Assembly (NCBI GenBank): GCA_963709665.1
Contig: CAVPWU010000002.1
Span: 1,178,001-1,242,000 of the forward strand
Origin: DASZIT01 sp963709665
Lineage (GTDB): Bacteria > Actinomycetota > Acidimicrobiia > Acidimicrobiales > RAAP-2
Reading direction: 5' to 3'
Length of the DNA: 64,000 nt
Positions 25,724 through 37,182 of the stretch are shown here, piece after piece. A program made the position numbers and the translations under genes. Below the pieces are notes generated by a model. The model was not told the origin of the DNA, did not search any database, and worked only from the letters and a program-made list of their open reading frames with translations. Positions within the stretch are counted from its first letter, which is position 1. Every line of letters starts with the position of its first letter.

Positions 25724-26968
25724 TCAGAGGAGGAAGGTGAACATCGGGGAGCCGGGCGGGACCCGCTCGATGCGCAGGGGGCTGTCCCCGATCCGCTCGA
25801 GCAGCCCGTCGAGGTCGCCCGCCCGGTTGAGCTCGATCCCCACCAGGGCCGGCCCCTCGTCCCGGTTCGACTTCTTGACGTACTCGAAGAGGACGATGTC
25901 CTCCCCGTGGACCAGCAGCTCGTCGAGGAAGCGGCGGAGGGCCCCGGGCTCCTGGGGGAAGGTGACCAGGAAGTAGTGGCGGAGGCCCTGGTGGATGAGC
26001 GACCGCTCGACGATCTCCGAGTAGCGGCTGACGTCGTTGTTCCCGCCGGAGACCACGCAGACCACCGGCCCCGGCGGGGCGTCGCCGAGGGCCAGGCGGG
26101 CGGCGGTGGAGGCCAGCGCCCCGGCCGGCTCGGCGATGATCCCGTCCGACTGGTAGAGGTCGATCATCTCCGTGCAGACCGCCCCCTCCTCCACGGTGAC
26201 CACCTCGTCGACCAGGTCCCGGACGATCGGATAGGTGAGCTCGCCCACCCGGGCCACCGCCGCCCCGTCGACGAAGGTGTCGAGCTCGGGCAGGGTCACC
26301 GGCCCGCCGTGGCGGAGGGCGGCGCCCATGCTGGGTGCCCCGGCCGGCTCCACGCCCACGATCCGGATGTCGGGGCGGTGGGCCCGGCACCACAGCGCCA
26401 TGCCGGCGATCAGGCCGCCCCCGCCCACCGGCACCAGCAGCACCCCGATCGGCCCCGGCCACTGGTCGGCGATCTCCACCGCCACCGTGCCCTGGCCGGC
26501 GATGGTCCGGGGGTCGTCGAAGGGGTGGACGGAGACCGCACCCCGGCGCCGGCTCTCCTCCAGGGCCATGGCACTGGTCTCGTCGTAGGAGCTTCCGGCG
26601 ATCACCAGCTCCACCCAGTCGCCTCCCACCGCCAGGATCCGCTCGCGCTTCTGGCGGGGGGTGTTGGACGGCACCAGGATCCGTCCCCGGATCTCCAGGG
26701 CCTGGCAGCTGTAGGCCACCCCCTGGCCGTGGTTGCCGGCGCTGGCGCAGACCACCCCGCCGGCCCGCTGGTCGGCGTCGAGGGACGACATCAGGGTGTA
26801 GGCGCCCCGCACCTTGTAGGACCGGCACCGCTGGAGGTCCTCGCGCTTCAGCAGCACGTCGACCCCCACCGCCTCGGAGAGCCGGTCACTGCGCTCCAGC
26901 GAGGTGCGGCGGACCACCGGCCGGAGCACCTCGACGGCGGCGTCGACGGACGAGGCGTCGAGCGGCAT
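25724..26968 (-). CDS. ilvA: Threonine ammonia-lyase (threonine deaminase)
   Basis: A 414-residue PLP enzyme converting threonine to 2-oxobutanoate, the first step to isoleucine. The PLP lysine is Lys52 in RCRSYKVRGAY. SAGNHGQGVAYSCQALE and the phosphate-binding VPVGGGGLIAG are intact, and VVSGGNNDVSRY closes the catalytic domain. The C-terminal ~85 residues (RHYFLVTFPQEPGALRRFL onward) form one ACT-like regulatory domain of the IlvA1 type found in Bacillus and actinobacteria, shorter than the E. coli two-ACT form. ATG 26968 is chosen since everything upstream is Arg/Pro-rich. It is 26 bases after the EttA stop on the same strand. Confidence 0.9.
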   Translation of the reverse strand: MPLDASSVDAAVEVLRPVVRRTSLERSDRLSEAVGVDVLLKREDLQRCRSYKVRGAYTLMSSLDADQRAGGVVCASAGNHGQGVAYSCQALEIRGRILVPSNTPRQKRERILAVGGDWVELVIAGSSYDETSAMALEESRRRGAVSVHPFDDPRTIAGQGTVAVEIADQWPGPIGVLLVPVGGGGLIAGMALWCRAHRPDIRIVGVEPAGAPSMGAALRHGGPVTLPELDTFVDGAAVARVGELTYPIVRDLVDEVVTVEEGAVCTEMIDLYQSDGIIAEPAGALASTAARLALGDAPPGPVVCVVSGGNNDVSRYSEIVERSLIHQGLRHYFLVTFPQEPGALRRFLDELLVHGEDIVLFEYVKKSNRDEGPALVGIELNRAGDLDGLLERIGDSPLRIERVPPGSPMFTFLL

Positions 26969-26994
26969 ACGGCAGTCTCTCGTGTGGCGGGGGG

Positions 26995-28675
<1,681 letters not shown>

Positions 28676-28745
28676 ACCGACCAGTGTGCCGCACCGGCGG
28701 GGGGTGGCGGTCCGGTGGGGTGGTCGGCCGACCCCGGTGGGAACG

Positions 28746-28840
28746 GCGGTCGGCCACCGGGGAGCGGGCCGGTGGCTGGTGCGGTCGGCCACCGGGGAGC
28801 GGGCCGGTGGTTTGTTCTGCCCGCATCTGAGCGAATTGAC
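28746..28840. repeat. 35-bp tandem repeat leading into a dispersed GCCCGCATC-GAGCGAATT element
   Basis: Two identical 30-base copies (28746-28775 and 28781-28810) are separated by 5 bases. A degenerate copy precedes them. They run into TTCTGCCCGCATCTGAGCG-AATT (28815-28837), a sequence found at two other intergenic sites in the window (31397-31419, 61417-61473). It lies in the 269-base gap between ettA (minus) and the GYW-repeat gene (plus). No clear promoter was identified in the gap. Confidence 0.6.
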
Positions 28841-28944
28841 GGTCGGTGGCGGTGGCGGGGCACACCGTGGTCCACCCGTCGCCAGCCGCTCCGGTCCGGT
28901 ACGGTCCCCGTCGGAGGGGCACCGGATGACGACGGAGGTCCGAC

Positions 28945-30210
28945 ATGTCCACCCATCCCACGAGTGCGGCGACCGGACGGTGGCGGACGGCCGCCGGCGT
29001 GGTGGCCATGGCGGTGCTGGCCCTGGGCACCGTTCTGCTCGGCACCACGGTGATCGGCGGGACACCGGCGGGGGCGGCCCTGCCCGCGCCACCACCCGGC
29101 TGCGGCTTCACCCTGACCTTCAGCAACTACGGAGGGGCGCTGGGCAGCACGTACCTGAGCGCCCAGACCCGGGCGGTCAGCCCGGTGGAGTCGTGCACCA
29201 CCACCGTGGTGGCCACCGCCTCGCTGACCCCCGACAACGGGGTGGCCTACACCAACGTGGCCGACAACCCGACCAGCCAGCCACTCACCCTCACCTTCAC
29301 CCCCGGCCGCCAGGGCCCGCTCGTCCTGCTCCGGTACACCTTCCACTGCGCCGACCCGGCCGGGGTGGGGACCCTGCACCTGTCGGCCGGCGGACAGACC
29401 GTCACCCAGAGCGTGGGGCCCGAGAGCTGCGACGGCCAGTCCGGGGCGAGCCTGGGCCTCTCCACCGTCCCGAGCTCGAGCTACGTCTCCATCGCCAGCA
29501 CCGCCGACGGCGGGGGTCAGGTGGTCGGCGGCCAGAACGGCAACGTCTCCCTGGAGGGTGACGCCGGCCCCCAGCCGACGGTGTTCGACCCCACCGGGAT
29601 CGCGGTGGCCGCCGACCCGGTCGGGGTCGGCTACTGGGTGGCCGGCACCGACGGCAGTGTCTACAGCTACGGCAGCGCCGGCTTCTACGGCTCGGCCTTC
29701 ACCCTCCACCTCAACCTGCCGGTCGTGGGCATGGCCCCCACCCCCGACGGCAGGGGGTACTGGCTGGTGGCCACCGACGGCGGCATCTTCGCCTACGGGG
29801 ACGCCGGCTACTTCGGGTCCATGGGCGGCCACCCCCTCAACGCCCCGGTGGTGGGCATGGCGGCCACCCCCGACGGCAGGGGGTACTGGCTGGTGGCGGC
29901 CGACGGCGGGGTGTTCGCCTTCGGCGACGCCGCCTTCGACGGCTCCGCCGGCTCGCTGCTCCTCAACGCCCCGGTCACCGGGATGGCGGCGGACGCCCAT
30001 GGGGGGTACTGGCTGGTGGCCTCCGACGGCGGGGTGTTCGCCTACGGGCCGGCCGGCTTCTACGGGTCCGCCGCCACGCTGAACCTGGTCGCCCCCATCT
30101 CCGCCATCACCGCCTCACCGGACGGGGCGGGGTACGCCCTCCTGGGGGCGGACGGCGGCATCTTCGCCTACGGCTCGAGCCGGTACTTCGGGTCACCCAA
30201 CAGCACCTGA
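28945..30210 (+). CDS. Secreted GYW-repeat protein
   Basis: An intact 421-residue exported protein. A signal peptide (VVAMAVLALGTVLLGTTVI, cleavage near AGAALPA) is followed by a beta-rich domain with two Cys pairs (residues ~50-190, beginning PGCGFTLTFSNYGG) and then about five repeats of the kind seen at 5415-6161, for example VVGMAATPDGRGYWLVAADG and GVFAFGDAAF. These repeats run to the C-terminus and may close as a small beta-propeller. The N-terminal domain does not resemble the Ig repeats of the giant protein, so the two proteins share only the C-terminal module. No catalytic residues, no anchor. Function unknown. Interaction with polysaccharide or protein is plausible. Confidence 0.7.
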   Translation: MSTHPTSAATGRWRTAAGVVAMAVLALGTVLLGTTVIGGTPAGAALPAPPPGCGFTLTFSNYGGALGSTYLSAQTRAVSPVESCTTTVVATASLTPDNGVAYTNVADNPTSQPLTLTFTPGRQGPLVLLRYTFHCADPAGVGTLHLSAGGQTVTQSVGPESCDGQSGASLGLSTVPSSSYVSIASTADGGGQVVGGQNGNVSLEGDAGPQPTVFDPTGIAVAADPVGVGYWVAGTDGSVYSYGSAGFYGSAFTLHLNLPVVGMAPTPDGRGYWLVATDGGIFAYGDAGYFGSMGGHPLNAPVVGMAATPDGRGYWLVAADGGVFAFGDAAFDGSAGSLLLNAPVTGMAADAHGGYWLVASDGGVFAYGPAGFYGSAATLNLVAPISAITASPDGAGYALLGADGGIFAYGSSRYFGSPNST

Positions 30211-30244
30211 CAGGCCGGCGGCGGGGCCAGCCCGGCTCCTTCGC

Positions 30245-31255
30245 TCAGTCGGTCGGCTCCGGACCAGGTCGGACCACCCGCTGTCCGGCGGAGTCCACCG
30301 GGTCGCCGAAGGGACCACGCTCCCGGTCGTCGTCCGCAGTGGACCCGACCGGCGTGTCGCCCACCCGGCGTTCCCCGGCGGACGGTTCGGTGGGTGCCTC
30401 GCCCTGAGAGTGGGTGGGCGCCTCGACGGGCGGTTGGTCGGACACCTCGCCGGACGGTTCGACGGGAGCGGCGGGTACCTCGACATGGTCGTCGGTCGCC
30501 GGGACCGTGCTCGGGGTAGCCCCGGCCGGCGGCCCCTCAGCCCGGTCCACGGTGTCGGCACCGGTGGCGGCGGTGACCGGCGTCGTGTCGCCGACCCGGG
30601 TAACGCCGACCCGGCCGTTGGTCGGTGCGACGGTCGCCGGCTCCGGGCGCTCGACGTCGGGAGCGGCCTCCGCCGCGCCGGTGGGGGCGGGGACGGCGGT
30701 GGCGGCGGCCTCCTCCGGGGCGTTCAGCGGGCTCCGATGGCGGACCGCCCACCCCAGGGCGAAGGCGCCGCAAGCGGTGATGATCAGGCCGGGGCCGAGC
30801 GAGTAGCCGAGCTGGTACCTCAGTTCGGTGAGGGGATCCGCCGGCACGAAGTAGGGCCCGGACGCCAGCACCGGCCAGGCCACGGGTCCGACCACGAACC
30901 AGGCCCCGCTGGCGATCGTCACCAGGCCGGCGATGGTCAGTCCCAGGCGTCGCCAACCCACCGTGGACACCCGGGGGATCACCAGGGTGAGACCGGCGAC
31001 GCACGCCACCGCCCCGGGCAGCACGCCCAGCAGGGCGTGGGAGAGGTTCCACTCCCAGGCCGGCGTCCCGGTGGCGCTGAAGCCGAAGAGCGGGCCGACG
31101 AACGGGACGATGCCGCCCCAGGCCCCGATGACCAGCAGCAGCAGCCCGGCGGTGCCGAGGGCGGCGGACCGCCGGCCCCGGAGGACGCGGGTGGCCTCCC
31201 GCCAGGTGGTGGTCCGGGAGTCCAGGGGTGCACGGGTGTCGATTGCGGTGGTCAT
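30245..31255 (-). CDS. Four-helix membrane protein with long acidic, Pro/Thr-rich tail
   Basis: A 336-residue protein I do not recognise. A soluble start (MTTAIDTRAPLDSRTTTW) precedes four hydrophobic helices between residues ~30 and ~165: GTAGLLLLVIGAWGGIVPFVG, a helix around LLGVLPGAVACVAGLTLVI, LGLTIAGLVTIASGAWFVV-like (core GLTIAGLVTIASG) and LGPGLIITACGAFALGWAV. The last 165 residues are low-complexity, rich in Pro, Thr, Ala and Glu/Asp, probably disordered. The layout resembles small actinobacterial envelope proteins. It is divergent from the mutagenesis operon and lies next to repeats. Confidence 0.55.
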   Translation of the reverse strand: MTTAIDTRAPLDSRTTTWREATRVLRGRRSAALGTAGLLLLVIGAWGGIVPFVGPLFGFSATGTPAWEWNLSHALLGVLPGAVACVAGLTLVIPRVSTVGWRRLGLTIAGLVTIASGAWFVVGPVAWPVLASGPYFVPADPLTELRYQLGYSLGPGLIITACGAFALGWAVRHRSPLNAPEEAAATAVPAPTGAAEAAPDVERPEPATVAPTNGRVGVTRVGDTTPVTAATGADTVDRAEGPPAGATPSTVPATDDHVEVPAAPVEPSGEVSDQPPVEAPTHSQGEAPTEPSAGERRVGDTPVGSTADDDRERGPFGDPVDSAGQRVVRPGPEPTD

Positions 31256-31570
31256 GATGCCTCCTTCTCGGGAGCCCCCCGCTGTTCCCGCTCACGCCTG
31301 CGGTACCCGGCGGGTGCGCTGTCAAAACCGCTCGGCCGCACCGGTGGTCTCCCGGTCGGACGCTCCCGGTCGGGATCCGCCGGGGTCCCGGCCCCCAATT
31401 CGCTCAGATGCGGGCAGAGCCGACACCTGGCCGGCGGGGGCCACGGATCGGGCAGAGCCGGCACCCGGCCGGCGGGGGCCACGGATCGGGCGTACCCGGC
31501 ACCACCCCCGGCCGGCCGTCGAGGCCCGATCATCCACCACCTGGGGGTTCCTGACGGACAGACTGGTCGA
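31256..31570. other. Intergenic region with repeats upstream of the SOS cassette
   Basis: About 315 bases with no supported gene, between the divergent membrane-protein and imuA' genes. It contains an inverted copy of the dispersed element and a 38-bp tandem repeat (31397-31486, listed separately). The remaining sequence has no feature I can name except a GAAGGAGGC-type ribosome site for the membrane protein just left of position 31270. Confidence 0.5.
31397..31486. repeat. Dispersed element (inverted copy) followed by a 38-bp tandem repeat
   Basis: AATTCGCTCAGATGCGGGCA-GAG (31397-31419) is the reverse complement of the element at 28815-28837. It leads into two 38-base copies (31411-31448, 31449-31486) differing at two positions, and a partial third. 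The arrangement mirrors that at 28746-28840: short GC-rich tandem repeats ending in the same conserved block. Confidence 0.6.
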
Positions 31571-31599
31571 TTGGTAATCGAACATATGTTCGATACACT
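31571..31599 (+). promoter_or_regulatory. imuA' promoter with overlapping LexA (SOS) box
   Basis: TCGAACATATGTTCGA (31578-31593) is a perfect 16-bp palindrome containing the actinobacterial LexA box CGAAC-N4-GTTCG. It occupies the spacer between a -35-like TTGGTA (31571-31576) and a -10-like TACACT (31594-31599) with 17 bases between them. Transcription would begin about 31606, at or next to the GTG of imuA' at 31608, so the mRNA is probably leaderless. LexA binding would block polymerase, and DNA damage would release it. Confidence 0.85.
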
Positions 31600-31607
31600 C
31601 CGCCACG

Positions 31608-32360
31608 GTGGAGGAAGCAGCCGTCGAAGCAGCCGTCGAACCGTCGGTACCGACCGGCACCGGGGTCCCGTTGGCCGGCACCCGGCTGCTGCCGATCGCC
31701 CCGGTGCTGGCCCCCCTCCTCCCCGAACCCGGCCTGCAACGGGGGACGGTGCTGTCGGTGTCCGGCGCCGGGGGCGCCGGGGGCGCCACCTCCCTCCTCT
31801 GCGCCCTGGTGGCCCAGGCCATGGCCGAGGGGTCGTGGGCGGCGGTGGTGGGGCTCCCCGCCCTCGGCCTCGAGGCCGCCGCCCGACTGGGGCTCCGCCT
31901 CGACCACCTGGCCCTGGTGCCCGACCCCGGCCCCCACTGGGCCGAGGTGGTGGGCGTGCTGGTGGACAGCCTCGACGTGGTGGCGGTGGTGCCCGGCCGG
32001 TGCCGGCCGGCCGACGCCCGCCGCCTGGCCGCCCGGGCCCGCGAACGGGGGGCCCTCCTGGTGGTGGCCTGCCCGGCCGGGGTCGGGGGGCGGGGAGCCG
32101 GCCGGTGGCCGGAGGCGGTCGACCTCCGCCTCGAGGTGGGGGGTTCCCGGTGGGACGGGCTGGGGACCGGCGACGGCACCCTCCGGCGCCGGTCGGTGAC
32201 GGTCCGGTCGTCGGGCCGTCGGGCGGCGGCCCGTGAGCGCCGGGTGCGGCTGTGGCTCCCCTCCCCCGACGGCCGGCCGGAGCCGGACCTCCCCGAGGTG
32301 GCCCCGCTGACCGGAGAGCCGGCCGTCCCGGTGGGGGTCGGTGAGCCGTGCGCACCCTGA
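31608..32360 (+). CDS. imuA': ImuA'-type protein of the SOS mutagenesis cassette
   Basis: A 250-residue protein of the actinobacterial ImuA' group (distantly RecA/SulA-like). It is needed with ImuB and DnaE2 for damage-induced mutagenesis. Features are LPIAPVLAPLLPEPGLQRG, a glycine-rich loop SGAGGAGGATSLLCAL in the place of a P-loop but lacking the Lys, WAAVVGLPALGLEAAARLGL, ALVPDPGPHWAEVVGVLVD and VVACPAGVGGRGAGRWPEAVDL. The GTG start lies directly behind the SOS promoter. The stop overlaps imuB by 13 bases. Position and domain layout make the assignment firm although sequence conservation in this family is low. Confidence 0.82.
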   Translation: MEEAAVEAAVEPSVPTGTGVPLAGTRLLPIAPVLAPLLPEPGLQRGTVLSVSGAGGAGGATSLLCALVAQAMAEGSWAAVVGLPALGLEAAARLGLRLDHLALVPDPGPHWAEVVGVLVDSLDVVAVVPGRCRPADARRLAARARERGALLVVACPAGVGGRGAGRWPEAVDLRLEVGGSRWDGLGTGDGTLRRRSVTVRSSGRRAAARERRVRLWLPSPDGRPEPDLPEVAPLTGEPAVPVGVGEPCAP

Positions 32361-33880
32361 TCCTCTGGTGCCCCGACTGGCCGGTGACCGCCGCCGGCTT
32401 CGACCCCGCCGACCCGGTGGCGGTGGTGCACGCCGGCCGGGTGGTGTCGGCGTCGGACGCCGCCCGGGACGCCGGGGTCCGGGCCGGGCTGCGCAAGCGC
32501 GAGGCCCAGAGCCGGTGCCCCGGTCTGGTGGTGGTGGCCGAGGACCTCCCGGCCCAGGCCCGGGCCTTCGAGCCGGTGGTGGCCGCCGTCGTCGAGCTCT
32601 CCCCCCGGGTGGAGGTGACCCGGCCGGGCCTGCTGGCCCTGGACGCCCGCGGCCCCGCCCGCTACTTCGGTGGCGAGGAAGCACTGTGCCAGCGGGTGGC
32701 CGAGGCGGCCGTGGCCGCCCTGGCCGGCACCGGGGCCCGGGCCCCCACCCCGGGGGTGGGCGTCGCCGACGGCCGCTTCGCCGCCGGGCTGGCCGCCCGG
32801 CGGGGTGAGGTGGTCCCGCCCGGGGCCAACCGGGGGTTCCTGGCCGGCTTCCCGGTGGCGGTGCTCGGCGACCCCGAGCTGGCCGACCTGCTGGCCCGGC
32901 TGGGGATCGTGACCATCGGGGCGTTCGCCGACCTCCCCGCCGCCGACGTGGTGGCCCGGTTCGGCGGCGATGCCGCCCGCCTCCACGCCGTGGCCCAGGG
33001 CCGGGACGAGGAGCTGCTCGACGCCGGGAGGCCCGAGGAGGAGCTGGCCCGGCAGGCGACCTTCGACCCGCCGGTGGAGCGGGTGGACCAGGCCGCCTTC
33101 GCCGGGCGGGCGGTCGCCACCGAGCTGGTCGACCAGCTCGACCGCCGGGGCCTGGTCTGTGCCCGCCTCCGCATCGACATCGAGACCGAGCACGCCGAGT
33201 CACTGGTGCGCCGCTGGCGCGGCGACGAGGGCCTGGGGGCGGAGGCCATGGTGGAGCGGCTGCGGTGGCAGTTCCACGGCTGGCTGTCGGGCACCGCCGC
33301 CGGGGACGCCCCCACCGGCGGGGTGACCCTGGTGCGGCTGGCCGCCGAGGAGGTGGTGGGGGCGGGCAGCCGCCAGGCCGGCTTCTGGGGCGGCGCCTCC
33401 CAGGCCGACCGGCGGGCGGGGCGGGGGCTCGACCGCCTCCGGGGCATGCTGGGTCCCGGGGCCGTCTTCACCGGGGCGCTGGCCGGCGGGCGGGGGCCCA
33501 CCGACCGGGCGGTGCTCGTCCCCTGGGGGGAGCCGCTCCCCCGCCGCCCCCCCGAGCTGCCGTGGCCCGGGCACCACCCGCTGCCCGCCCCGGCCCTCGT
33601 CCACCCGGTGCCCCTGGCCGCCGAGGTGGTGGGGGCCGACGGCGCCCCGGTGACCGTCAGCGCCCGGGGCCAGCTGAGCGCCGGGCCGGCCCGGCTGTCG
33701 GTGACCGGCGGCCCGTGGACGGCCATCGCCGGCTGGGCCGGCCCGTGGACCCTCGACGAACGGTGGTGGGACCGGAGGGACCGGCGACGGCGGGCCCGGT
33801 TCCAGCTGGCCGTCGGGGACGGCGCCCACCTCTGCATGGTGGAGGACGCCCGCTGGTGGGTGGAGGCGACCTATGACTGA
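32348..33880 (+). CDS. imuB: ImuB, Y-family polymerase-like protein
   Basis: A 510-residue homologue of Y-family DNA polymerases that, in known cassettes, serves as the adaptor linking DnaE2 to the beta clamp and lacks polymerase activity. It opens RTLILWCPDWPVTAAG, where active Y-family enzymes would have acidic metal ligands in DxDxFF. The block FADLPAADVVARFGGDAARL is the helix-hairpin-helix region and QATFDPPVERVDQAAF starts the little-finger domain. VELSPRVEVTRPGLLALDARG and GPARYFGG are family blocks. It starts inside imuA' and overlaps dnaE2 by eight bases, so all three are translationally coupled. Confidence 0.88.
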   Translation: MRTLILWCPDWPVTAAGFDPADPVAVVHAGRVVSASDAARDAGVRAGLRKREAQSRCPGLVVVAEDLPAQARAFEPVVAAVVELSPRVEVTRPGLLALDARGPARYFGGEEALCQRVAEAAVAALAGTGARAPTPGVGVADGRFAAGLAARRGEVVPPGANRGFLAGFPVAVLGDPELADLLARLGIVTIGAFADLPAADVVARFGGDAARLHAVAQGRDEELLDAGRPEEELARQATFDPPVERVDQAAFAGRAVATELVDQLDRRGLVCARLRIDIETEHAESLVRRWRGDEGLGAEAMVERLRWQFHGWLSGTAAGDAPTGGVTLVRLAAEEVVGAGSRQAGFWGGASQADRRAGRGLDRLRGMLGPGAVFTGALAGGRGPTDRAVLVPWGEPLPRRPPELPWPGHHPLPAPALVHPVPLAAEVVGADGAPVTVSARGQLSAGPARLSVTGGPWTAIAGWAGPWTLDERWWDRRDRRRRARFQLAVGDGAHLCMVEDARWWVEATYD

Positions 33881-36800
33881 GGTCCCCTACGCCGAGCTCC
33901 ACGCCCACTCCAACTTCTCCTTTCTGGACGGCGCCTCCCCACCCGAGGCGCTGGTGGTGGAGGCGGCCCGCCTCGGCCTGTCGGGGCTGGCCCTCACCGA
34001 CCACGACGGCCTCTACGGCGTGGTCCGCTTCGCCGAGGCCGCCCGCCGGGTCGGGCTGCCGGCCGTCTTCGGCGCCGAGCTGACCCTGGGACTGCCCAAG
34101 CGCCAGAACGGCGTGGCCGACCCCGAGGGGCGCCACCTGGTGGTGCTGGCCCGCGACCCCACCGGCTACGCCCAGCTCAGCCGGGCCATCGGGGAGGCCC
34201 AGCTGGCCGGGGGAGCAAGGGGAAGCCGGTCTTCGGGCTCGACCAGCTGGCCGCCGCCCACGACGGGCACTGGCTGGTGCTGACCGGCTGCCGGAAGGGG
34301 ACGGTGCCGGCCGCCCTGGCCGACGAGGGGCCGGCGGCGGCCGGCCGGGAGCTGGACCGGCTGGTGGAGGCCTTCGGGCCCGAGGACGTGGCGGTGGAGC
34401 TCTGGCACCACGACAACCCCCTCGACTCCGCCCGCAACGACGCCCTGGCCCGGCTGGCGGTCGGAGCGGGGCACCGAGCTGGTGGCCACCTCCAACGCCC
34501 ACTACGCCACCCCGGCCGGCCAGCACCTGGCCGCCGCCCTGGCCGCCGTCCGGGCCCGGCGCTCCCTCGACGAGATGGACGGCTGGCTCCCGGCCGGCCC
34601 GGCCGCCCACCTGCGGTCGGGGGCGGAGCAGGCCCGGCGGTTCGCCCGGTTCCCCGGGGTGGTGGAGCGGTCGGGGGAGCTGGGCGGGGCCCTGGCCTTC
34701 GACCTCCGGCTGCTGGCCCCCGGCCTCCCGCCCTTCCCGGTGCCGGCCGGCCACGACGAGATGAGCTTCCTCCGCACCCTGGTGGACCAGGGGGCCACCG
34801 ACCGCTACGGCCCCCGGGGGGCGGAGCGGGTGCCGGGAGCCTGGGCCCAGCTCGACCGCGAGCTGACCATCATCGAGCAGCTGGGCTTCCCCGGCTACTT
34901 CCTGGTGGTGTGGGACATCGTCACCTTCTGCCGGAGGAGCGACATCCTCTGCCAGGGCCGGGGCTCGGCCGCCAACTCGGCGGTCTGTTACGCCATCGGG
35001 ATCACCAACGCCGACGCCGTCGCCCTCGGCCTGCTCTTCGAGCGGTTCCTCTCCACCGAGCGCGACGGGCCTCCCGACATCGACGTGGACATCGAGTCGG
35101 GCCGCCGGGAGGAGGCCATCCAGTACGTCTACGAGCGGCACGGCCGGCGGAACGCCGCCCAGGTGGCCAACGTCATCACCTACCGGCCCCGCTCGGCCAT
35201 CCGGGACGCCGCCAAGGCCCTCGGCCACGCCCCGGGGACGGTGGACGCCTGGTCCAAGCAGCTCGAGCGCCACGGCCGGCTGGCCCCCCTGGTGGCCGAG
35301 AAGGACCCCGACGGCCACCCGGCCCACGACATCCCCGACGAGGTGGTGGCGCTGGCCGCCGCCATGGAGGACTTCCCCCGCCACCTGGGCGTGCACTCGG
35401 GGGGCATGGTGATCTGCGACCGGCCGATCACCGAGGTCTGCCCGGTGGAGTGGGCCACCGCCCCCGGCCGCACCGTCCTCCAGTGGGACAAGGACGACTG
35501 CGCCACCATCGGGCTGGTCAAGTTCGACCTGCTGGGACTGGGCATGCTCGAGGCCCTCCACCGGACCATCGACCTGGTGGCCGACTTCGACGGCACCCGG
35601 GTCGACCTGGCCGCCCTCCCCCAGGACCCCGCCGTCTACGAGATGCTCTGCCGGGCCGACACCGTCGGGGTGTTTCAGGTGGAGTCCCGGGCCCAGATGG
35701 GCACCCTGCCCCGGCTGAAGCCCACCGGCTTCTACGACCTGGTGGTGGAGGTGGCCCTCATCCGGCCCGGGCCCATCCAGGGGGGATCGGTCCACCCCTA
35801 CCTGCGGCGGCGGAACGGCGAGGAGGAGGTCACCTTCCTCCACCCCCTGCTCGAGCCCTGCCTGAAGCGGACCCTCGGGGTGCCGCTGTTCCAGGAGCAG
35901 CTGATGCAGATGGCCATCGACGTGGCCGGGTTCACCCCCGCCGAGGCCGACCAGCTCCGCCAGGCCATGGGGTCCAAGCGGTCGGCCGAGCGGATGGAGG
36001 CGCTGCGGGCCCGCTTCTACGCCGGCATGGCGCGCAACGACATCTCCGGGCCGGTGGCCGACCAGATCTGGTCGAAGATGGCCGCCTTCGCCAACTTCGG
36101 CTTCCCCGAGTCCCACTCGGTGTCCTTCGCCTACCTGGTGTACTCGAGCGCCTGGCTGAAGCTCCACCACCCCGCCGCCTTCTGCGCCGGGCTGCTCAAC
36201 GCCCAGCCCATGGGGTTCTGGGCCCCCCGGACCCTGGTGGCCGACGCCCGCCGCCACGGGGTCGATGTCCACCGGCCCGACGTGAACGCCAGCCGGGCGG
36301 GGGCGACCCTGGAGAAGGATCCGGCCACCGGTCGGCCGACGGTGCGGCTGGGGCTGGCCTCGGTCCGGTCGGTGGGCGAGGAGGCGGCCGAGCGGGTGGT
36401 GGCCGGCCAGCCCTACCGGGACCTGCCGGACCTGGCCCGACGGGCCGGGCTCACCCGCACCCAGCTCGAGGCCCTGGCCACCGCCGGGGCCAGTCCCGGG
36501 CTCGACGGGGGCGACCGGCGACGGGCCCTGTGGGCGGCCGGCGCCCTGGCCCGGTCCGGCCCCGGCCAGCTCGAGGGCATCGTGGTGGGCGACCGGGCCC
36601 CGCGGCTGCCGACCATGACCGAGACCGAGGAGGTGGCCGCCGACCTGTGGGCCACCGGGGTGACCGTCGACACCTCGCTCACCGAGCTGGCCCGGCCGGC
36701 CCTCGACCAGCGGGGGGTGGTCCTGGCCGCCCACCTGGTCGACCTGCCCGACCGCACCCGGGTGACCGTGGCCGGGGTGGTCACCCACCGCCAGCGCCCG

Positions 36801-37028
36801 GAGACGGCCCGGGGGCTCACCTTCGTCAACCTCGAGGACGAGTCGGGTCTGGTCAACGTGGTCTGCTCGCCGGGGGTGTGGGCCCGCTACCGACGGGTGG
36901 CCCAGTCCGCCCCGGCCATGGTCGTCCGGGGCCGGCTGGAGTCGGCCGGCGGGGTGGTCAACGTGGTGGCCGAGCGGATCGAGCGGCTGGAGCTGGCCGC
37001 CGTCACCCAGGCGCGCAACTTCCACTGA
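33873..37028 (+). CDS. dnaE2: Error-prone DNA polymerase DnaE2/ImuC (frameshifted)
   Basis: A C-family polymerase of about 1,050 residues that performs SOS mutagenic synthesis. The PHP domain opens YAELHAHSNFSFLDGASPPE. Palm and finger blocks include YFLVVWDIVTFCRRSDILCQ-GRGSAANSAVCYAIG, the catalytic PPDIDVDIESGRREE, HSGGMVICDRPI, VEVALIRPGPIQGGSVHPYL and FANFGFPESHSVSFAYLVY. The OB domain near the C-terminus holds TRVTVAGVVTHRQRPETARG. There is no replicative tau-binding tail, as expected for DnaE2. The frame shifts near 34215 (before GKPVFGLDQLAAAHDG) and near 34463 (before ERGTELVATSNAHYA). Both lie in the PHP region, and the remaining ~850 codons are intact. Confidence 0.92.
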
Positions 37029-37182
37029 GGCTACGGGCGTTGAGCCGCAACCCTTCGGCGGGCGATCGCCACGCAGCGACGGGCTCGCTCAACCGCTCGA
37101 GCTGCGTCGGCTGTGGACGCGTCGCCGGGCGCCTCCCCGCCATCCCCAGCGCACCACGAACGGCCCGTGGGAAGCTGAACCC

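Noticed and set aside
33657..37025. A 1,122-codon open frame on the minus strand
   Set aside because: It is the antisense shadow of dnaE2 in GC-rich DNA. It shows no recognisable domain and is rich in Gly, His and Gln.
37029..37182. Possible tRNA or small RNA gene after dnaE2
   Set aside because: Short G/C pairings exist but no T-loop GTTCRA sequence or cloverleaf could be laid out.
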